64,000 bases of DNA. It comes from Acinetobacter sp. TGL-Y2 (GTDB lineage: Bacteria > Pseudomonadota > Gammaproteobacteria > Pseudomonadales > Moraxellaceae). The stretch's first letter is position 1. Each line of letters begins with the position of its first letter. This document shows, one piece after another, positions 48,557-58,514 of the stretch. Location of the stretch: contig NZ_CP015110.1 of the NCBI RefSeq assembly GCF_001612555.1, positions 2,790,001-2,854,000 of the forward strand, in the 5' to 3' direction. Both the position numbers and the translations under genes were made by a program. The notes under the pieces were generated by a model, which made no database searches, was not told where the DNA came from, and worked only from the letters and a program-made list of their open reading frames with translations.

Positions 48557-50536
48557 ATGACTCAACATCAGCAGCCTCTGCTTGAGGTCAAGAATTTGAT
48601 TCGTGAATTCCCTGCGGGCGAATCTACGGTTCAAATTCTAAAAGGCGTAAATTTAGAAATTTACCCCGGAGAGTTGGTTGCCATTGTGGGTCAATCAGGC
48701 TCTGGTAAATCAACACTCATGAATATCTTGGGTTGTCTCGATAAACCAACCCACGGTAGTTACAAAGTCAAAGGTCGTGAAACACTCGAACTTGAGCCCG
48801 ATGAACTGGCAAAGTTACGCCGTGAGTATTTTGGTTTTATTTTCCAGCGTTATCATCTGCTGGGTGACTTAAATGCCGCTGGCAACGTTGAAGTACCTTC
48901 GATTTATGCCGGTGCAGATGCGTCTGAACGTCAACAGCGTGCCAAAGATATCCTGACCGATTTAGGTTTGGGTGATAAAACCCAAAACCGTCCCAGTCAG
49001 TTATCGGGGGGGCAGCAGCAACGTGTCTCTATTGCCCGTGCTTTGATGAATGGCGGTGACGTGATTCTGGCCGATGAACCGACAGGTGCATTGGATAAGA
49101 ACAGCGGTATAGAAGTGATGCGTATTTTGCGTGAACTCAATGCCAAGGGTCATACCATTATTTTGGTGACCCATGACCATAACGTCGCTAAAAATGCCAC
49201 GCGTATTATTGAAATTTCTGACGGTAATATCATTTCAGATGAACCGAATATTCCCGAAACAGATGATGCGCCACTTGAAAAACACGCACTGGTGCGAACC
49301 GAGCAAAAGAAAATCTCATCTTGGCGTTCGGCATTTGATCGCTTAGGTGAAGCTTTCCGTATGGCACTCCTTGCCATGAATGCGCATCGGATGCGGACCT
49401 TCTTGACTATGCTCGGGATTATTATTGGTATCGCCTCGGTGGTGTCTGTCGTTGCACTGGGCAATGGTTCACAGAAACAAATTTTAGAAAATATCAGCAG
49501 TCTGGGAACGAACACCATTACCGTGTATCAAGGTCGTGGTTTTGGTGATAATTCACGATCCTCTCAAAGTAAAACTCTAATTCCTGCCGATGCAGACGCA
49601 TTGTCTGAACAACCCTATGTCGATGGTGTCAGTCCTTCGGTCAACAGCAGTGTCACGGGTCGCTTTAAAGACATTGAAGCCTCGACTACTGTTAACGGTG
49701 TGAGCGAAGACTTCTTCTATGTCAAAGGTTTAACCTTTCAATCAGGTCAACCCTTTGATAGGCATAGCGTAACGCAGCAAGCACAAGATGTGGTGATTGA
49801 CGACAACACCAAGAACACCTTTTTTGCCGATGGCAGTAATCCTGTTGGTCAAGTGATTCTACTCGGTAGCGTACCAAGCCGTATTATTGGGGTGATTGAT
49901 GCGCAAAAGAGCATGATGGGTAATTCTGATAGTTTAAACGTGTATCTGCCCTACTCGACTGTCATGAGCCGTATGCTCGGTCAATCGAATGTGCGTAGCA
50001 TTATTGTCCGTGTCAAAGATGAATACCCGAGTGCTGCTGCTGAAAATGCCATTTTGAATTTATTGGTTCAGCGTCATGGCGCACAGGATGTATTTACCCA
50101 GAACTCAGACAGTATTCGTGAAACCATTCAACAAACCACCCAGACAATGACGCTATTGGTCTCTGCAATTGCAGTGATTTCACTGGTGGTCGGTGGTATT
50201 GGGGTGATGAACATTATGTTGGTGTCTGTGACAGAACGTACGCAAGAAATTGGGGTACGCATGGCGGTAGGTGCCCGTCAAAGTGACATTTTGCAACAGT
50301 TTTTGATTGAAGCGGTACTGGTGTGTATTTTGGGCGGTATTTTAGGGGTGCTGTTATCTCTAGGTATTGGTCAGCTGATTACGCATTTTGCAGGTGGAAC
50401 ATTCCAAATGGCGTATTCAACTACCTCGATTGTGGCTGCATTTATTTGCTCTAGCCTGATTGGAATTGTATTTGGGTTTATTCCTGCACGTAATGCTGCA
50501 CGCTTGAACCCAGTCGACGCCCTGTCTAGAGAATAA
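48557..50536 (+). CDS. macB: MacB-like ABC transporter, ATPase and permease in one chain
   Basis: A 659-residue mechanotransmission ABC transporter for macrolides, peptides or lipopeptides. The N-terminal ATPase domain has GQSGSGKST near residue 41, the signature LSGGQQQR near 147, and [12 protein letters not shown] near 168. The C-terminal half has a helix near 280 ([20 protein letters not shown]), a large periplasmic MacB domain, and three helices ending in the FtsX-type [17 protein letters not shown] region. It is translated 2 nt after macA and 10 nt before the channel gene. Confidence 0.95.
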   Translation: MTQHQQPLLEVKNLIREFPAGESTVQILKGVNLEIYPGELVAIVGQSGSGKSTLMNILGCLDKPTHGSYKVKGRETLELEPDELAKLRREYFGFIFQRYHLLGDLNAAGNVEVPSIYAGADASERQQRAKDILTDLGLGDKTQNRPSQLSGGQQQRVSIARALMNGGDVILADEPTGALDKNSGIEVMRILRELNAKGHTIILVTHDHNVAKNATRIIEISDGNIISDEPNIPETDDAPLEKHALVRTEQKKISSWRSAFDRLGEAFRMALLAMNAHRMRTFLTMLGIIIGIASVVSVVALGNGSQKQILENISSLGTNTITVYQGRGFGDNSRSSQSKTLIPADADALSEQPYVDGVSPSVNSSVTGRFKDIEASTTVNGVSEDFFYVKGLTFQSGQPFDRHSVTQQAQDVVIDDNTKNTFFADGSNPVGQVILLGSVPSRIIGVIDAQKSMMGNSDSLNVYLPYSTVMSRMLGQSNVRSIIVRVKDEYPSAAAENAILNLLVQRHGAQDVFTQNSDSIRETIQQTTQTMTLLVSAIAVISLVVGGIGVMNIMLVSVTERTQEIGVRMAVGARQSDILQQFLIEAVLVCILGGILGVLLSLGIGQLITHFAGGTFQMAYSTTSIVAAFICSSLIGIVFGFIPARNAARLNPVDALSRE

Positions 50537-50546
50537 GGAAAATACT

Positions 50547-51968
50547 ATGCATCATCATATGAATTTAACGAAACTTGTCACTGCCTTAATCCTCACAAGT
50601 TCTCTAGTAGGGTGTGTGGCTATGGTCAAAACGCCTTATGAACAACCGACCGTCAATATTCCGCAAGGCTTTGAAAATAGCAAAGTGACCGCGAAACAAG
50701 TACATGCAGATGCCTATGCAGATCAGTGGTGGACACTGTTTAATGATGCTCAGTTGAATAGCCTTGTGAATCAAGTCTTAAGCGTGAATTCAGATTTAGC
50801 TGTGGCGGGAATCAATTTACAGCAGGCACGGATTCAAGCCAGACAAAGCCAAAGTCAGCAAGGGGTTCGGATTGGATCTGCGGGTGCTTCTGTCGGACAT
50901 CGTTTTAGCTTAGATGGCGATGGAGATTCATCCAATGGCATTTCGCTGAATTATCCGGGCTTAAGCTATGAGCTTGATTTGTTCGGCAAGCTTGCCAATC
51001 AAACCGAAGCTTCACGGTGGGAAGCGCTTGCCACAGAGCAAGACTTACAAGCTACAGCGCAAAGTTTAATTGCCACCACCGCCAATTTGTACTGGCAGTT
51101 GGGTTATTTAAATGAGCGCTATGCCGTTGCACAGCAGAACCTAGCCAGTACCCAAAAAACCTATGAGTTGGTTCGCATTCAGTACCGTGCAGGTGCAGTC
51201 TCTGGACTGGATTTAACCTCAGCTGAGCAAGCGGTACAAAGCCAACGTGCAACCTTAAGTCAAATTGAACAGCAGAAAGTTGAAACTCGAACTGCGATTG
51301 CAGTATTGCTGAATCAACCTGTACAGCAACTAAATATGGCTGAACCGCAGCGCCTGCCACGCAATGCATTACCACGGATTGCTTCAGGGTTACCTGCGGA
51401 GTTATTGTCACGCCGACCTGACTTAAATGCCTCTGAACTACGTTTACGTAAAGCACTTGCCAATAAAGATGCCAATAAAGCCAGTTATTACCCTTCTGTT
51501 AGTCTGACAGGTAGTATTTCAACGGCTGGTTCAAGTACCTCACTGAGTAATGTGTTGTCCAATCCTGCTGCAATATTAGGTGCGGGTTTATCTCTTCCAT
51601 TTTTACAGTGGAATGATATGAAGCGTGATTTGAAAGTGAATGAACTTGAGTATGAAAAGTCGATTATTCAGTATCGTCAAACGCTGTATCAAGCTTTTGC
51701 AGATGTGGAAAATGCCTTGTCTGCCCGTAATGAAATCGATAAGCAAGTGGCTCTACAAGAGCGTAATGTTCAGCTTGCTGAAAAGACTGAACAGTTGACC
51801 CAAGTACGTTATAAAAATGGTGCTGTGGCACTGAAGAATTTGATTGATGCTCAACGTACCACACGTGAGGCACGTTTGAGTTTAGTTCAAACTAAACAGA
51901 CCCAATACAATGCTTATGTGACCTTGTTGCAAGCTTTGGGTGGAAGCCCGATTCAACAGTTGCCTTGA
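50547..51968 (+). CDS. TolC-like outer-membrane efflux lipoprotein (NodT family)
   Basis: A 473-residue outer-membrane factor. The signal peptide has lipobox LVGC (C23). The two halves have paired coiled-coil/beta-barrel segments; typical pieces are DQWWTLFNDAQLNSLV near residue 52, YELDLFGKLANQTEASRWEA near 140, and SRRPDLNASELRLRKALANK near 288. It forms the exit duct for MacAB. The ATG at 50547 has an AAGGAAAA site; an ATG at 50559 is an alternative. A short hairpin ends the operon just downstream. Confidence 0.93.
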   Translation: MHHHMNLTKLVTALILTSSLVGCVAMVKTPYEQPTVNIPQGFENSKVTAKQVHADAYADQWWTLFNDAQLNSLVNQVLSVNSDLAVAGINLQQARIQARQSQSQQGVRIGSAGASVGHRFSLDGDGDSSNGISLNYPGLSYELDLFGKLANQTEASRWEALATEQDLQATAQSLIATTANLYWQLGYLNERYAVAQQNLASTQKTYELVRIQYRAGAVSGLDLTSAEQAVQSQRATLSQIEQQKVETRTAIAVLLNQPVQQLNMAEPQRLPRNALPRIASGLPAELLSRRPDLNASELRLRKALANKDANKASYYPSVSLTGSISTAGSSTSLSNVLSNPAAILGAGLSLPFLQWNDMKRDLKVNELEYEKSIIQYRQTLYQAFADVENALSARNEIDKQVALQERNVQLAEKTEQLTQVRYKNGAVALKNLIDAQRTTREARLSLVQTKQTQYNAYVTLLQALGGSPIQQLP

Positions 51969-51976
51969 TATTTTCA

Positions 51977-51998
51977 AAAGCCCGAAAGGGCTTTAATT
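51977..51998 (+). terminator. Intrinsic terminator of the macAB operon
   Basis: AAAGCCC - GAAA - GGGCTTT: a 7-bp stem with a GNRA tetraloop, 10 nt after the stop codon. Confidence 0.75.
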
Positions 51999-52175
51999 TA
52001 AAGTAAAAATTCTTAAGCAACCCAACTGAAAAGATGATTTAAAATCAAATATATACAATAATTCAATAAAAAATCTCAATAAACACACAAATCCCTTAAC
52101 ATTTATAAAAAAACAACCAAATACACATCCAATCTAATGTAAAATTATTGGAAAAAGTTAACTAGTAATTAAACT

Positions 52176-53039
52176 ATGAAAAAATTATATCCTTTGTTAT
52201 TTTGCTTTTTCTTAGCTGCTTGTAGTGACAGTAATTCTGTTGCTGGTACTGATTTAAATGTAAAACAATCAATTTCTGAATCACAACAGGATGTTTTAAT
52301 TAAACAGGCTACTGATCTCATCAACGCTAGTAAAGAAGAGCAAGCTCTACCTATTTTAATAAAGTTAGCTAATGCTGGTAATCCTAAAGCTCAAAATCAA
52401 GTAGGTTTAATGTATCAATATGGGTACGGAATAAATCAACAAAGCACAATAGATCTTGTTAAAGCAAAATATTGGCTAGAACAAGCTGTAAATCAAAATT
52501 ATCCAGTTGCGATTCACAATCTCGCGGCATTGATTTACAAGGAAGCAACTACTGATGGCGAGTTTGAAACAGCTCTCAACTTATTTATTAAAGCTGCAAC
52601 TTTAAACCATTATGAATCATACAATTTTATCGGAAATTACTATAATGAAGGCTTAATTTATCCTAAAAATTTCAAAAAAGCCGTTGAAAGTTATAAGATA
52701 GCTGCAGATAAAAATAATGCTTCAGGTCAGTTCAACATGGGGCAAGCATACTATTACGGTGAAGGGGTTGGCCAAGACTATAAAGTTGCTTTTGATTGGT
52801 ATCAAAAGGCTGCTAATCAAGGTTATGATTTAGCTTATATCCAACTTTCCCGATACTATGAAAAAGGCCTACTAGTTCCTACAAACATATCAAAAGCTAT
52901 TAAACTACTGGAAAAACCCGCTAAAAATGGTGAACCTACAGCCCAGTATAATTTAGCTATTCTTTATAAAAACGAAAACAACCTCGATAAATTTAATTAT
53001 TGGAAAGAAGTTTACTCCACTAACCCAAAAGTAGAATAA
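52176..53039 (+). CDS. Sel1-repeat lipoprotein, candidate T6SS immunity protein
   Basis: A 287-residue lipoprotein with signal peptide MKKLYPLLFCFFLAAC (lipidated C16). The rest is made of Sel1-like helical repeats: AQNQVGLMYQYGYGINQ, AIHNLAALIYKEATTDG, ESYNFIGNYYNEGLIYPK, GQFNMGQAYYYGEGVGQD, AYIQLSRYYEKGLLV and AQYNLAILYKNE. The gene is markedly AT-rich compared with the macAB operon before it. It converges on the vgrG-linked LysM gene with only 45 nt between stops. Sel1-repeat lipoproteins are known immunity proteins for some T6SS phospholipase effectors, so a periplasmic immunity role is plausible but unproven. Confidence 0.8.
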   Translation: MKKLYPLLFCFFLAACSDSNSVAGTDLNVKQSISESQQDVLIKQATDLINASKEEQALPILIKLANAGNPKAQNQVGLMYQYGYGINQQSTIDLVKAKYWLEQAVNQNYPVAIHNLAALIYKEATTDGEFETALNLFIKAATLNHYESYNFIGNYYNEGLIYPKNFKKAVESYKIAADKNNASGQFNMGQAYYYGEGVGQDYKVAFDWYQKAANQGYDLAYIQLSRYYEKGLLVPTNISKAIKLLEKPAKNGEPTAQYNLAILYKNENNLDKFNYWKEVYSTNPKVE

Positions 53040-53045
53040 TTTCTC

Positions 53046-53082
53046 AAGCACATTTAAAATGCAAAATTAAATGTGCTTTTTT
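53046..53082. terminator. Bidirectional terminator between convergent T6SS island genes
   Basis: AAGCACATTTAA and TTAAATGTGCTT form a 12-bp perfect stem around a 9-nt loop, followed by T on the plus strand and preceded by weaker T content for the minus strand. Confidence 0.75.
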
Positions 53083-53084
53083 AA

Positions 53085-54431
53085 CTATTTAAAGCTACTA
53101 GGATTTTTTTTGAGCTTTCCTGTTTCTAAAATAAAAATAGGAACAGTAATCCCAATGGCTTTTTGGGCTTTAGGATTTGGTATTAAATCGCCTTTACTTT
53201 TTTTGCCAAGTTCAAAACTAGATACCCCTCCTCGTCCTTTTAAATCTTTTGTTTCTCCCGTATCTATATCTTTAGTCTTAGATTCAACATTCACAAACCC
53301 AGCTTCATAAATATCCATATTTACAGTATTTGAAAAACTCTTTCCTGCTCCTGTTAACTCCGACACATGTTTTGCATTGACACGCACATTGCTACCCGTT
53401 ACGCTAAAAGAAAGCTCTTCATTAATTTTTTTCTTTTCACCATCATGTAAATTAACAGCTTTTTTGTCTAAGTTTCCAGCAGCACTCGTTGTATAATATA
53501 ACATCCAGTTTCCCCTTTGATCCCAAGCAATGCCTAGCTCAAAGGAAGATCCTAGGAATTCCCAAACTGAAGCGCCTATTGATACACCAATCTGACGTGT
53601 GAATTCAGCTTGAAAAGAAATTGAAGGATATCCCTTCAAAGTTAGGGCATGTTTTATTTTTGCCTCTTCAGTCTTATAAAATAACTTGGCACTATGATTT
53701 ATTAACTTTAATAATGTACCAGCTTTGAGGTTATTTCCGTTCGCAAGTTTATTATCTTTTATTATATTCCCTTCGGATAGTGAGAATTTTTTTGCAATAC
53801 TAGAGACTGTATCTTCAGAATTAACAATATAATCAAGATCTAAATAATATTGCTTATCAGGTTTAAAAATTTGTATTTCCGGTGCTTTTTTATTTCCAAT
53901 ATAAATTTTTTGACCTACGCGGAGCTGAGATGCATCTTTAATATTATTATTTTCCATCAATTCAGAAATATTTTTCTTAAATTTCTTAGAAATTGTTAAC
54001 AAAGTATCCCCATTTTTAACTTGATAAAAATCGCTCTTATTATTTCCATTAGTTTCTTTTACTTTTGTTTCAAATTTTGTATTAATTAAAGGGAGCTCAA
54101 TTTCAAATTCACGTAATACAGATGCTGACACTGTTTTTAGTTTATATTCATCATTAGTCTCATCCCAAACCGCAAATCTAACAATTGTCCAATTTTTATA
54201 TTTATTTGATTTTCCTTTAACTGAAATTACCACAATTCCATAATCACTTGGTGCTAAAAACTCAACTGTCTCTCCTAAGTGATTGCTTAATTTCCCTTCA
54301 TGTTCTTTATAATGAATTATCGAACTATAAATTGCATTAGGATTCTTACGAAAAGTAACTCTATAAGCAATCCCCTGAACAGCACCATTACCCTTATGAT
54401 ATTTAAATCTTATTTTAAACCTATCTTTCAT
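53085..54431 (-). CDS. LysM-domain T6SS cargo protein with uncharacterised C-terminal domain
   Basis: A 448-residue protein in three parts. Residues 1-115 are a beta-rich N-terminal domain with no recognised family. Residues about 125-168 (QVKNGDTLLTISKKF to LRVGQKIYIGN) and about 203-246 (IVNSEDTVSSIAKKF to LKAGTLLKLI) are two LysM modules, which bind peptidoglycan. Residues about 255-448 are a Gly/Ser/Thr-rich domain (FQAEFTRQIGVSIGASVWEF, then LSFSVTGSNVRV) without a known catalytic motif. There is no signal peptide. The start overlaps the vgrG stop by 11 nt, which suggests it is carried by that VgrG. It is AT-rich. It could be a toxin or an adaptor; which is unresolved. Confidence 0.75.
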   Translation of the reverse strand: MKDRFKIRFKYHKGNGAVQGIAYRVTFRKNPNAIYSSIIHYKEHEGKLSNHLGETVEFLAPSDYGIVVISVKGKSNKYKNWTIVRFAVWDETNDEYKLKTVSASVLREFEIELPLINTKFETKVKETNGNNKSDFYQVKNGDTLLTISKKFKKNISELMENNNIKDASQLRVGQKIYIGNKKAPEIQIFKPDKQYYLDLDYIVNSEDTVSSIAKKFSLSEGNIIKDNKLANGNNLKAGTLLKLINHSAKLFYKTEEAKIKHALTLKGYPSISFQAEFTRQIGVSIGASVWEFLGSSFELGIAWDQRGNWMLYYTTSAAGNLDKKAVNLHDGEKKKINEELSFSVTGSNVRVNAKHVSELTGAGKSFSNTVNMDIYEAGFVNVESKTKDIDTGETKDLKGRGGVSSFELGKKSKGDLIPNPKAQKAIGITVPIFILETGKLKKNPSSFK

Positions 54432-57213
54432 TTTCTAAATCCATATCATCAATTTCAAGAATAACTTCTAGCTCATCCATTTCATTAGTGAAAAATCTTG
54501 CCGTCCTACCCCGCTCATCTAAATACCCCTCATAAAAACTTCCATCTTTTTTATAAGCTCTGTATCTAGTATTTAAAAAGTCTTGTGCTAAAACAGCTGA
54601 AGAAAAATCAATTCGATTACTATATTTTTTTGTTTCTTTATCTATTAATGGTAATTGAGGAATTTTATACTCTTTTTTAGCCCCACTAATAAACTTATGC
54701 TGCCCCGCCTTTGCCTCAAACTTTCCACCTGTGGTTGGAAATATACCTGAAGCATTGATCTTAATCTGTGAGCCACCCGCGGTTAAATTAATCTCTTGCG
54801 GGCTGGTAATATAAACCGTGTCTTCCGTTGAAATAATCTGAATCCCTTTGCGGGCAATCAGATCCAGTGCATCACCCTGTGCTTGTACTTCTATTTTACC
54901 TTTAGCTGCATATAGCCGCGCACCTTCTTGTGCTGCAAATAAACTGATCTTTTGACTCGCATGAGCAATTAACGATTTTTGCGTGGAAATATTCATACTA
55001 TCCCCTGCACTCTGGCTAATCTGTCCATCTGCTGAAAGATGAATGTCTTCATTAGAACTTACAGCAATCGAATTTGGTGAGGCTAAGACCATAACCGCAG
55101 ATTTGAATGCATCGGCTTTCGCTTGATCTTCTTTTGCCAAATTCTCAATAAAGCCTTGGATATTTTCTAAAACCTCAAGCGGATCAGTCTGCTGATTCTT
55201 CGCCACTTCACTTAAGGCTTTAGCGTTGTTATGTGAGCTTTCAAGTTGGCTCTTCGGTTCACTTGCAGCCAAGTGATGGCCACTGGCTTCACCTTGGGCG
55301 TGTGTGCTTAGCAGTAAACCTTGCCCTGCTCTGATTCCACCCCATTGATCCGTTCTCAGCTCAAAACCTTCTCCGCGTCCTTCACTGGTCTCGGTCTCTT
55401 TGGGGTGACTGAGATTACCTAAGTTAAGCTGACTTGCGCCATGGCTGCTTTGTAGTTGGGTTGAGATTTGTCCAGTGGTGTCATCAAATCTGAGTTGGCC
55501 GTAACCTTCGCCTTGAACTTCTTTGGAACGGATGCCTGCCAGTTTTTTCGTGTCAGGGAGTTGCCCTTTGATGTCAAACTTCGTTGGGCTGCGTTGTGCT
55601 TCGTGAATCCGTCCCACCACAAAGGGTCGGTCGATGTTGCCGTCAAAGAAGTCAATGACCACGATTTCATCTATACGCGGTAGGAAACGTGCCCCGTAGC
55701 CTTCGCCTGCCCATGGGGTTAAGACATCCACCCAGGCTGAATCGGTGTCGTTGTTGTTGGAGCCTGCGCCACCATCGGCTTGGTTGTCCTCGGCTCTTGA
55801 GAACAGGAAGCGGACTTTGATGCGTCCCCATTCATCGACATGAATTTCTTCGCCACTTGGCCCCACCACTTTGGCGCGTTGTGGATGCGCTGCTGGGCGG
55901 TGCTCGAGCGGGTTATATTCTGGAACAGTGGGAATGTTGCGGCGTTGGAGCGTTAAGCTGTTGCCTTGGCGTTCTGCTTGGTGGTGTTCGCGTTTGAAGT
56001 TGCTGTTCCAGTGGCTTTGGCTGATCAGTTGGTTGATCTGTTCATTCAAGTCTTTGGGCAGGTTGTTTTGGTTGTAGTAGTGCTTCGCTGTGATCAGAAA
56101 CTCTTTGTCTGAACCACTATGTTGATCAATCTCTGGGTGTTCGCTCAGTTCAAACCAGTAGCCGACTTGGGTATCGCGTACTGTAGATTGGGCAATGAAT
56201 TGTTTGCTTTGCGCATCGTAGTAGTTGCTGAGGTTTTGGTTCAGTTTCTCAATTTGGCTGTTGTTTGAAGCTGTCGCTTGATCTTCACCTTTCAGGTCTT
56301 GCATCCAGGCTGGGCTGACGTGCCATGCTTGTTCTAAGCCCAGACTGGCATTGTCTTGATTGTTGCTGTGTTGGTGTTTGCTTTGGACGGTGCCTGCGCC
56401 TTCTTCTTGTTCTAATACATCAGATTGCCAGCGTTGTACATGCACAGCAGTGGGTTGGAGTGTGCGTTGTCCGATAAAGCTGGTGATGCTGTCTTGTTGT
56501 TCTGTGGCACTGCTGCGGTGGAAGCGGATGTTTCTACGTTCAAGCGCTTGGTATTGGCTGTTGTCGTCAATTAGGCGGAGTTTCTGCGCTTCAATCGGGC
56601 TTGCTGATGTGGCAACGATGGCTTGGGCTTCGTCAATAAGCCAATTGATACCCTCGCTTCGGAGCAATCGCGTAATAAAATCATAATCCGTTTCATTGCT
56701 TTGCATGATGAAGGGACGGACATCGTAGTGTTGCTGCAGACCACTGAGGTCTAGACTTAAGCTCGATGCAAACAGTGGACTTTTGTTTTGCCATTCTTGG
56801 AACAAAGTTTCGACCACCTCAACCGCAGACTTATTCATAAACACGCGGCTGTTACGGCGTTTATGCCAGAGTGCGGTGGGGTCTGACAGCGTTAGTTTAT
56901 AAAGGGTGAGAGATCCATCACTTTGCCCTTGAGCGGCTTCAGTGATGATGCCGGTGCTACGAAACAGTATGCCTTGGTCGGTCACTTGGTCGACTGCGAC
57001 TTGACAGCCTATAAACTGTTTTAGAGAAATCGTCGCATTGGTGGACAGGCAGATCAGTTCGGCAGTTGAACCTTGGTTCAATGCATGCTGTCCGTCTATA
57101 CGCTGTAAAAATACTTCAGTGTTTAATGCAGGATTAGAAAATTGTACGTGAATGGCACGTTTTTGAGCGCTTAACCCCAATTGCTCTAATGCTGAAAATA
57201 TATTGGCAATCAT
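54421..57213 (-). CDS. vgrG: Type VI secretion spike protein VgrG with DUF2345 and C-terminal extension
   Basis: A 930-residue T6SS tip protein. The N-terminal gp27-like domain (about 20-370) has KRAIHVQFSNPALNTEVFLQ and the MQSNETDYDFITRLLRSEGI region. The gp5-like OB fold (about 445-560) includes VDEWGRIKVRFLFSRAED and the WAGEGYGARFLPRIDEIVV strand. DUF2345 and a beta-prism follow (FELRTDQWGGIRAGQGLLLSTHAQG, later repeats such as DLIARKGIQIIST). A short extension after about residue 855 (YRAYKKDGSFYEGYLDERGRTARF) is of the effector-recruiting type. No T6SS structural gene is near, so this is an orphan vgrG island. The 3' end is more AT-rich than the rest. Confidence 0.93.
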   Translation of the reverse strand: MIANIFSALEQLGLSAQKRAIHVQFSNPALNTEVFLQRIDGQHALNQGSTAELICLSTNATISLKQFIGCQVAVDQVTDQGILFRSTGIITEAAQGQSDGSLTLYKLTLSDPTALWHKRRNSRVFMNKSAVEVVETLFQEWQNKSPLFASSLSLDLSGLQQHYDVRPFIMQSNETDYDFITRLLRSEGINWLIDEAQAIVATSASPIEAQKLRLIDDNSQYQALERRNIRFHRSSATEQQDSITSFIGQRTLQPTAVHVQRWQSDVLEQEEGAGTVQSKHQHSNNQDNASLGLEQAWHVSPAWMQDLKGEDQATASNNSQIEKLNQNLSNYYDAQSKQFIAQSTVRDTQVGYWFELSEHPEIDQHSGSDKEFLITAKHYYNQNNLPKDLNEQINQLISQSHWNSNFKREHHQAERQGNSLTLQRRNIPTVPEYNPLEHRPAAHPQRAKVVGPSGEEIHVDEWGRIKVRFLFSRAEDNQADGGAGSNNNDTDSAWVDVLTPWAGEGYGARFLPRIDEIVVIDFFDGNIDRPFVVGRIHEAQRSPTKFDIKGQLPDTKKLAGIRSKEVQGEGYGQLRFDDTTGQISTQLQSSHGASQLNLGNLSHPKETETSEGRGEGFELRTDQWGGIRAGQGLLLSTHAQGEASGHHLAASEPKSQLESSHNNAKALSEVAKNQQTDPLEVLENIQGFIENLAKEDQAKADAFKSAVMVLASPNSIAVSSNEDIHLSADGQISQSAGDSMNISTQKSLIAHASQKISLFAAQEGARLYAAKGKIEVQAQGDALDLIARKGIQIISTEDTVYITSPQEINLTAGGSQIKINASGIFPTTGGKFEAKAGQHKFISGAKKEYKIPQLPLIDKETKKYSNRIDFSSAVLAQDFLNTRYRAYKKDGSFYEGYLDERGRTARFFTNEMDELEVILEIDDMDLENER

Positions 57214-57313
57214 AATTATTATCTATATCAAATAAAGTGTTTAATCTTCGTTATTTAATCAAAAAAATGACTTAAAAAATAGGTTTTAAATCACTTAAAT
57301 TGTTTTAAAATGT

Positions 57314-57344
57314 AAAAAAGTCGACAATATTTAGCCGACTTTTT
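57314..57344 (-). terminator. Intrinsic terminator after fabI
   Basis: AAAAAGTCG and CGACTTTTT form a 9-bp stem; on the minus strand it is followed by six T. It lies 126 nt past the fabI stop. The stretch between (57345-57469) is AT-rich with irregular TTAATCTTTAA repeats and no gene. Confidence 0.72.
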
Positions 57345-57469
57345 ATTCAAATCAAATACTTAAAGGCCAAGTACTAACGTTCAAAGATTCATTTTTAAAT
57401 CCTGATTTTAAACATGAGTTTTCAAATATTAATCTTTAAAACATCACTTTTGAACCTTAATCTTTAACT

Positions 57470-58273
57470 TTAATCTTCGAGCATTAACTCAGCACTCATA
57501 CCTACGGTATTAAAACCCGCATCAACATACATGATTTCACCCGTAATGCCATTCGCCCATGGAGAACAGAGGAATAATGCCGCATTACCCACATCTTCAA
57601 TGGTCACATTACGTTTTAAGGGTGAAATTTTTTCATTGACGTCAAGCATTTTGCGGAAAGATTTAATGCCAGATGCTGCAAGCGTGCGGATTGGACCTGC
57701 CGAAATTGCATTTACACGAATGCCGTCCTGACCCAAACTTGATGCCAAGTAACGTACACCTGCTTCTAAAGAGGCTTTTGCCATACCCATCACGTTGTAG
57801 TTCGGCATGACGCGCTCTGAACCTTGATAAGTCAAAGTGAGTAAACAACCTTGACGCACTTGAAGCAGTGGCTTTGCAGCACGAGCCATCGCAATAAAGC
57901 TATAGGCACTGATGTCATGTGCCACTTTAAAACCATCACGATCCGTTACATCGGTAAAATCACCATCTAAGGTATGCGCTGGCGCAAAACCAATAGAATG
58001 CACCACACCATCTAAGCCGTCCCAATGTTTTGCAAGTTCTGTAAACGCTTGCTCAATATCAGCATCCACAGCAACATCGCATGGAAAAACCAGTTTTGAA
58101 CCAAACTGTTCAGCAAAGTCATCTACACGTTTTTTTAATTTTTCATTTGGATAAGTAAAAGCAAGTTCCGCACCTTCGCGATGTAAAGCTTGTGCAATAC
58201 CAAAAGCAATCGATAGCTTGCTTGCAATACCTGCGATGAGAAAACGCTTACCCGCCAATAATCCTTGTGCCAT
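57470..58273 (-). CDS. fabI: Enoyl-ACP reductase (NADH) FabI
   Basis: Catalyses the last reduction of each fatty-acid elongation cycle and is the target of triclosan. From the ATG at 58273 (GAGAG site) the protein has 267 residues. The N-terminal cofactor motif is [31 protein letters not shown] is near residue 89. The Tyr-x6-Lys catalytic pair is in [14 protein letters not shown] near residues 152-159, and the substrate loop [14 protein letters not shown] is near 190. The TTG at 58288 would add five residues and is less likely. It stands alone with its own terminator. Confidence 0.97.
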   Translation of the reverse strand: MAQGLLAGKRFLIAGIASKLSIAFGIAQALHREGAELAFTYPNEKLKKRVDDFAEQFGSKLVFPCDVAVDADIEQAFTELAKHWDGLDGVVHSIGFAPAHTLDGDFTDVTDRDGFKVAHDISAYSFIAMARAAKPLLQVRQGCLLTLTYQGSERVMPNYNVMGMAKASLEAGVRYLASSLGQDGIRVNAISAGPIRTLAASGIKSFRKMLDVNEKISPLKRNVTIEDVGNAALFLCSPWANGITGEIMYVDAGFNTVGMSAELMLED

Positions 58274-58420
58274 GTGACTCTCACTCAAAAATAATTTTCA
58301 TGCATCATGCCAAGTCTAAAGCAATTCTGAAATTGCATAATGCGCCTATTTTCAAAAATTTGTTAAATGCTGTCTTGTGGGCTACATTCAAATACTCTTT
58401 TAATTTAACTCAAAAAAGTA

Positions 58421-58453
58421 AAAAAGACCAAATGATCAATCACTTGGTCTTTT
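58421..58453 (-). terminator. Terminator after the Bax inhibitor-1 family gene
   Basis: AAAAGACCAA and TTGGTCTTTT arms around a loop, with a T-run on the minus strand, 62 nt past the stop at 58515. Confidence 0.72.
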
Positions 58454-58514
58454 ATAAATGCTTTAAAATAATACAATAACTTAAGCTAGCCTATAAATAA
58501 AACATAGCTAAAAA

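Noticed and set aside
53071..53310. 79-codon plus-strand ORF opposite the LysM gene
   Set aside because: It is antisense to a gene with clear domains and begins inside a terminator.
55419..56686. Several ORFs of 68-108 codons on both strands within vgrG
   Set aside because: They shadow the VgrG frame and show no family features.
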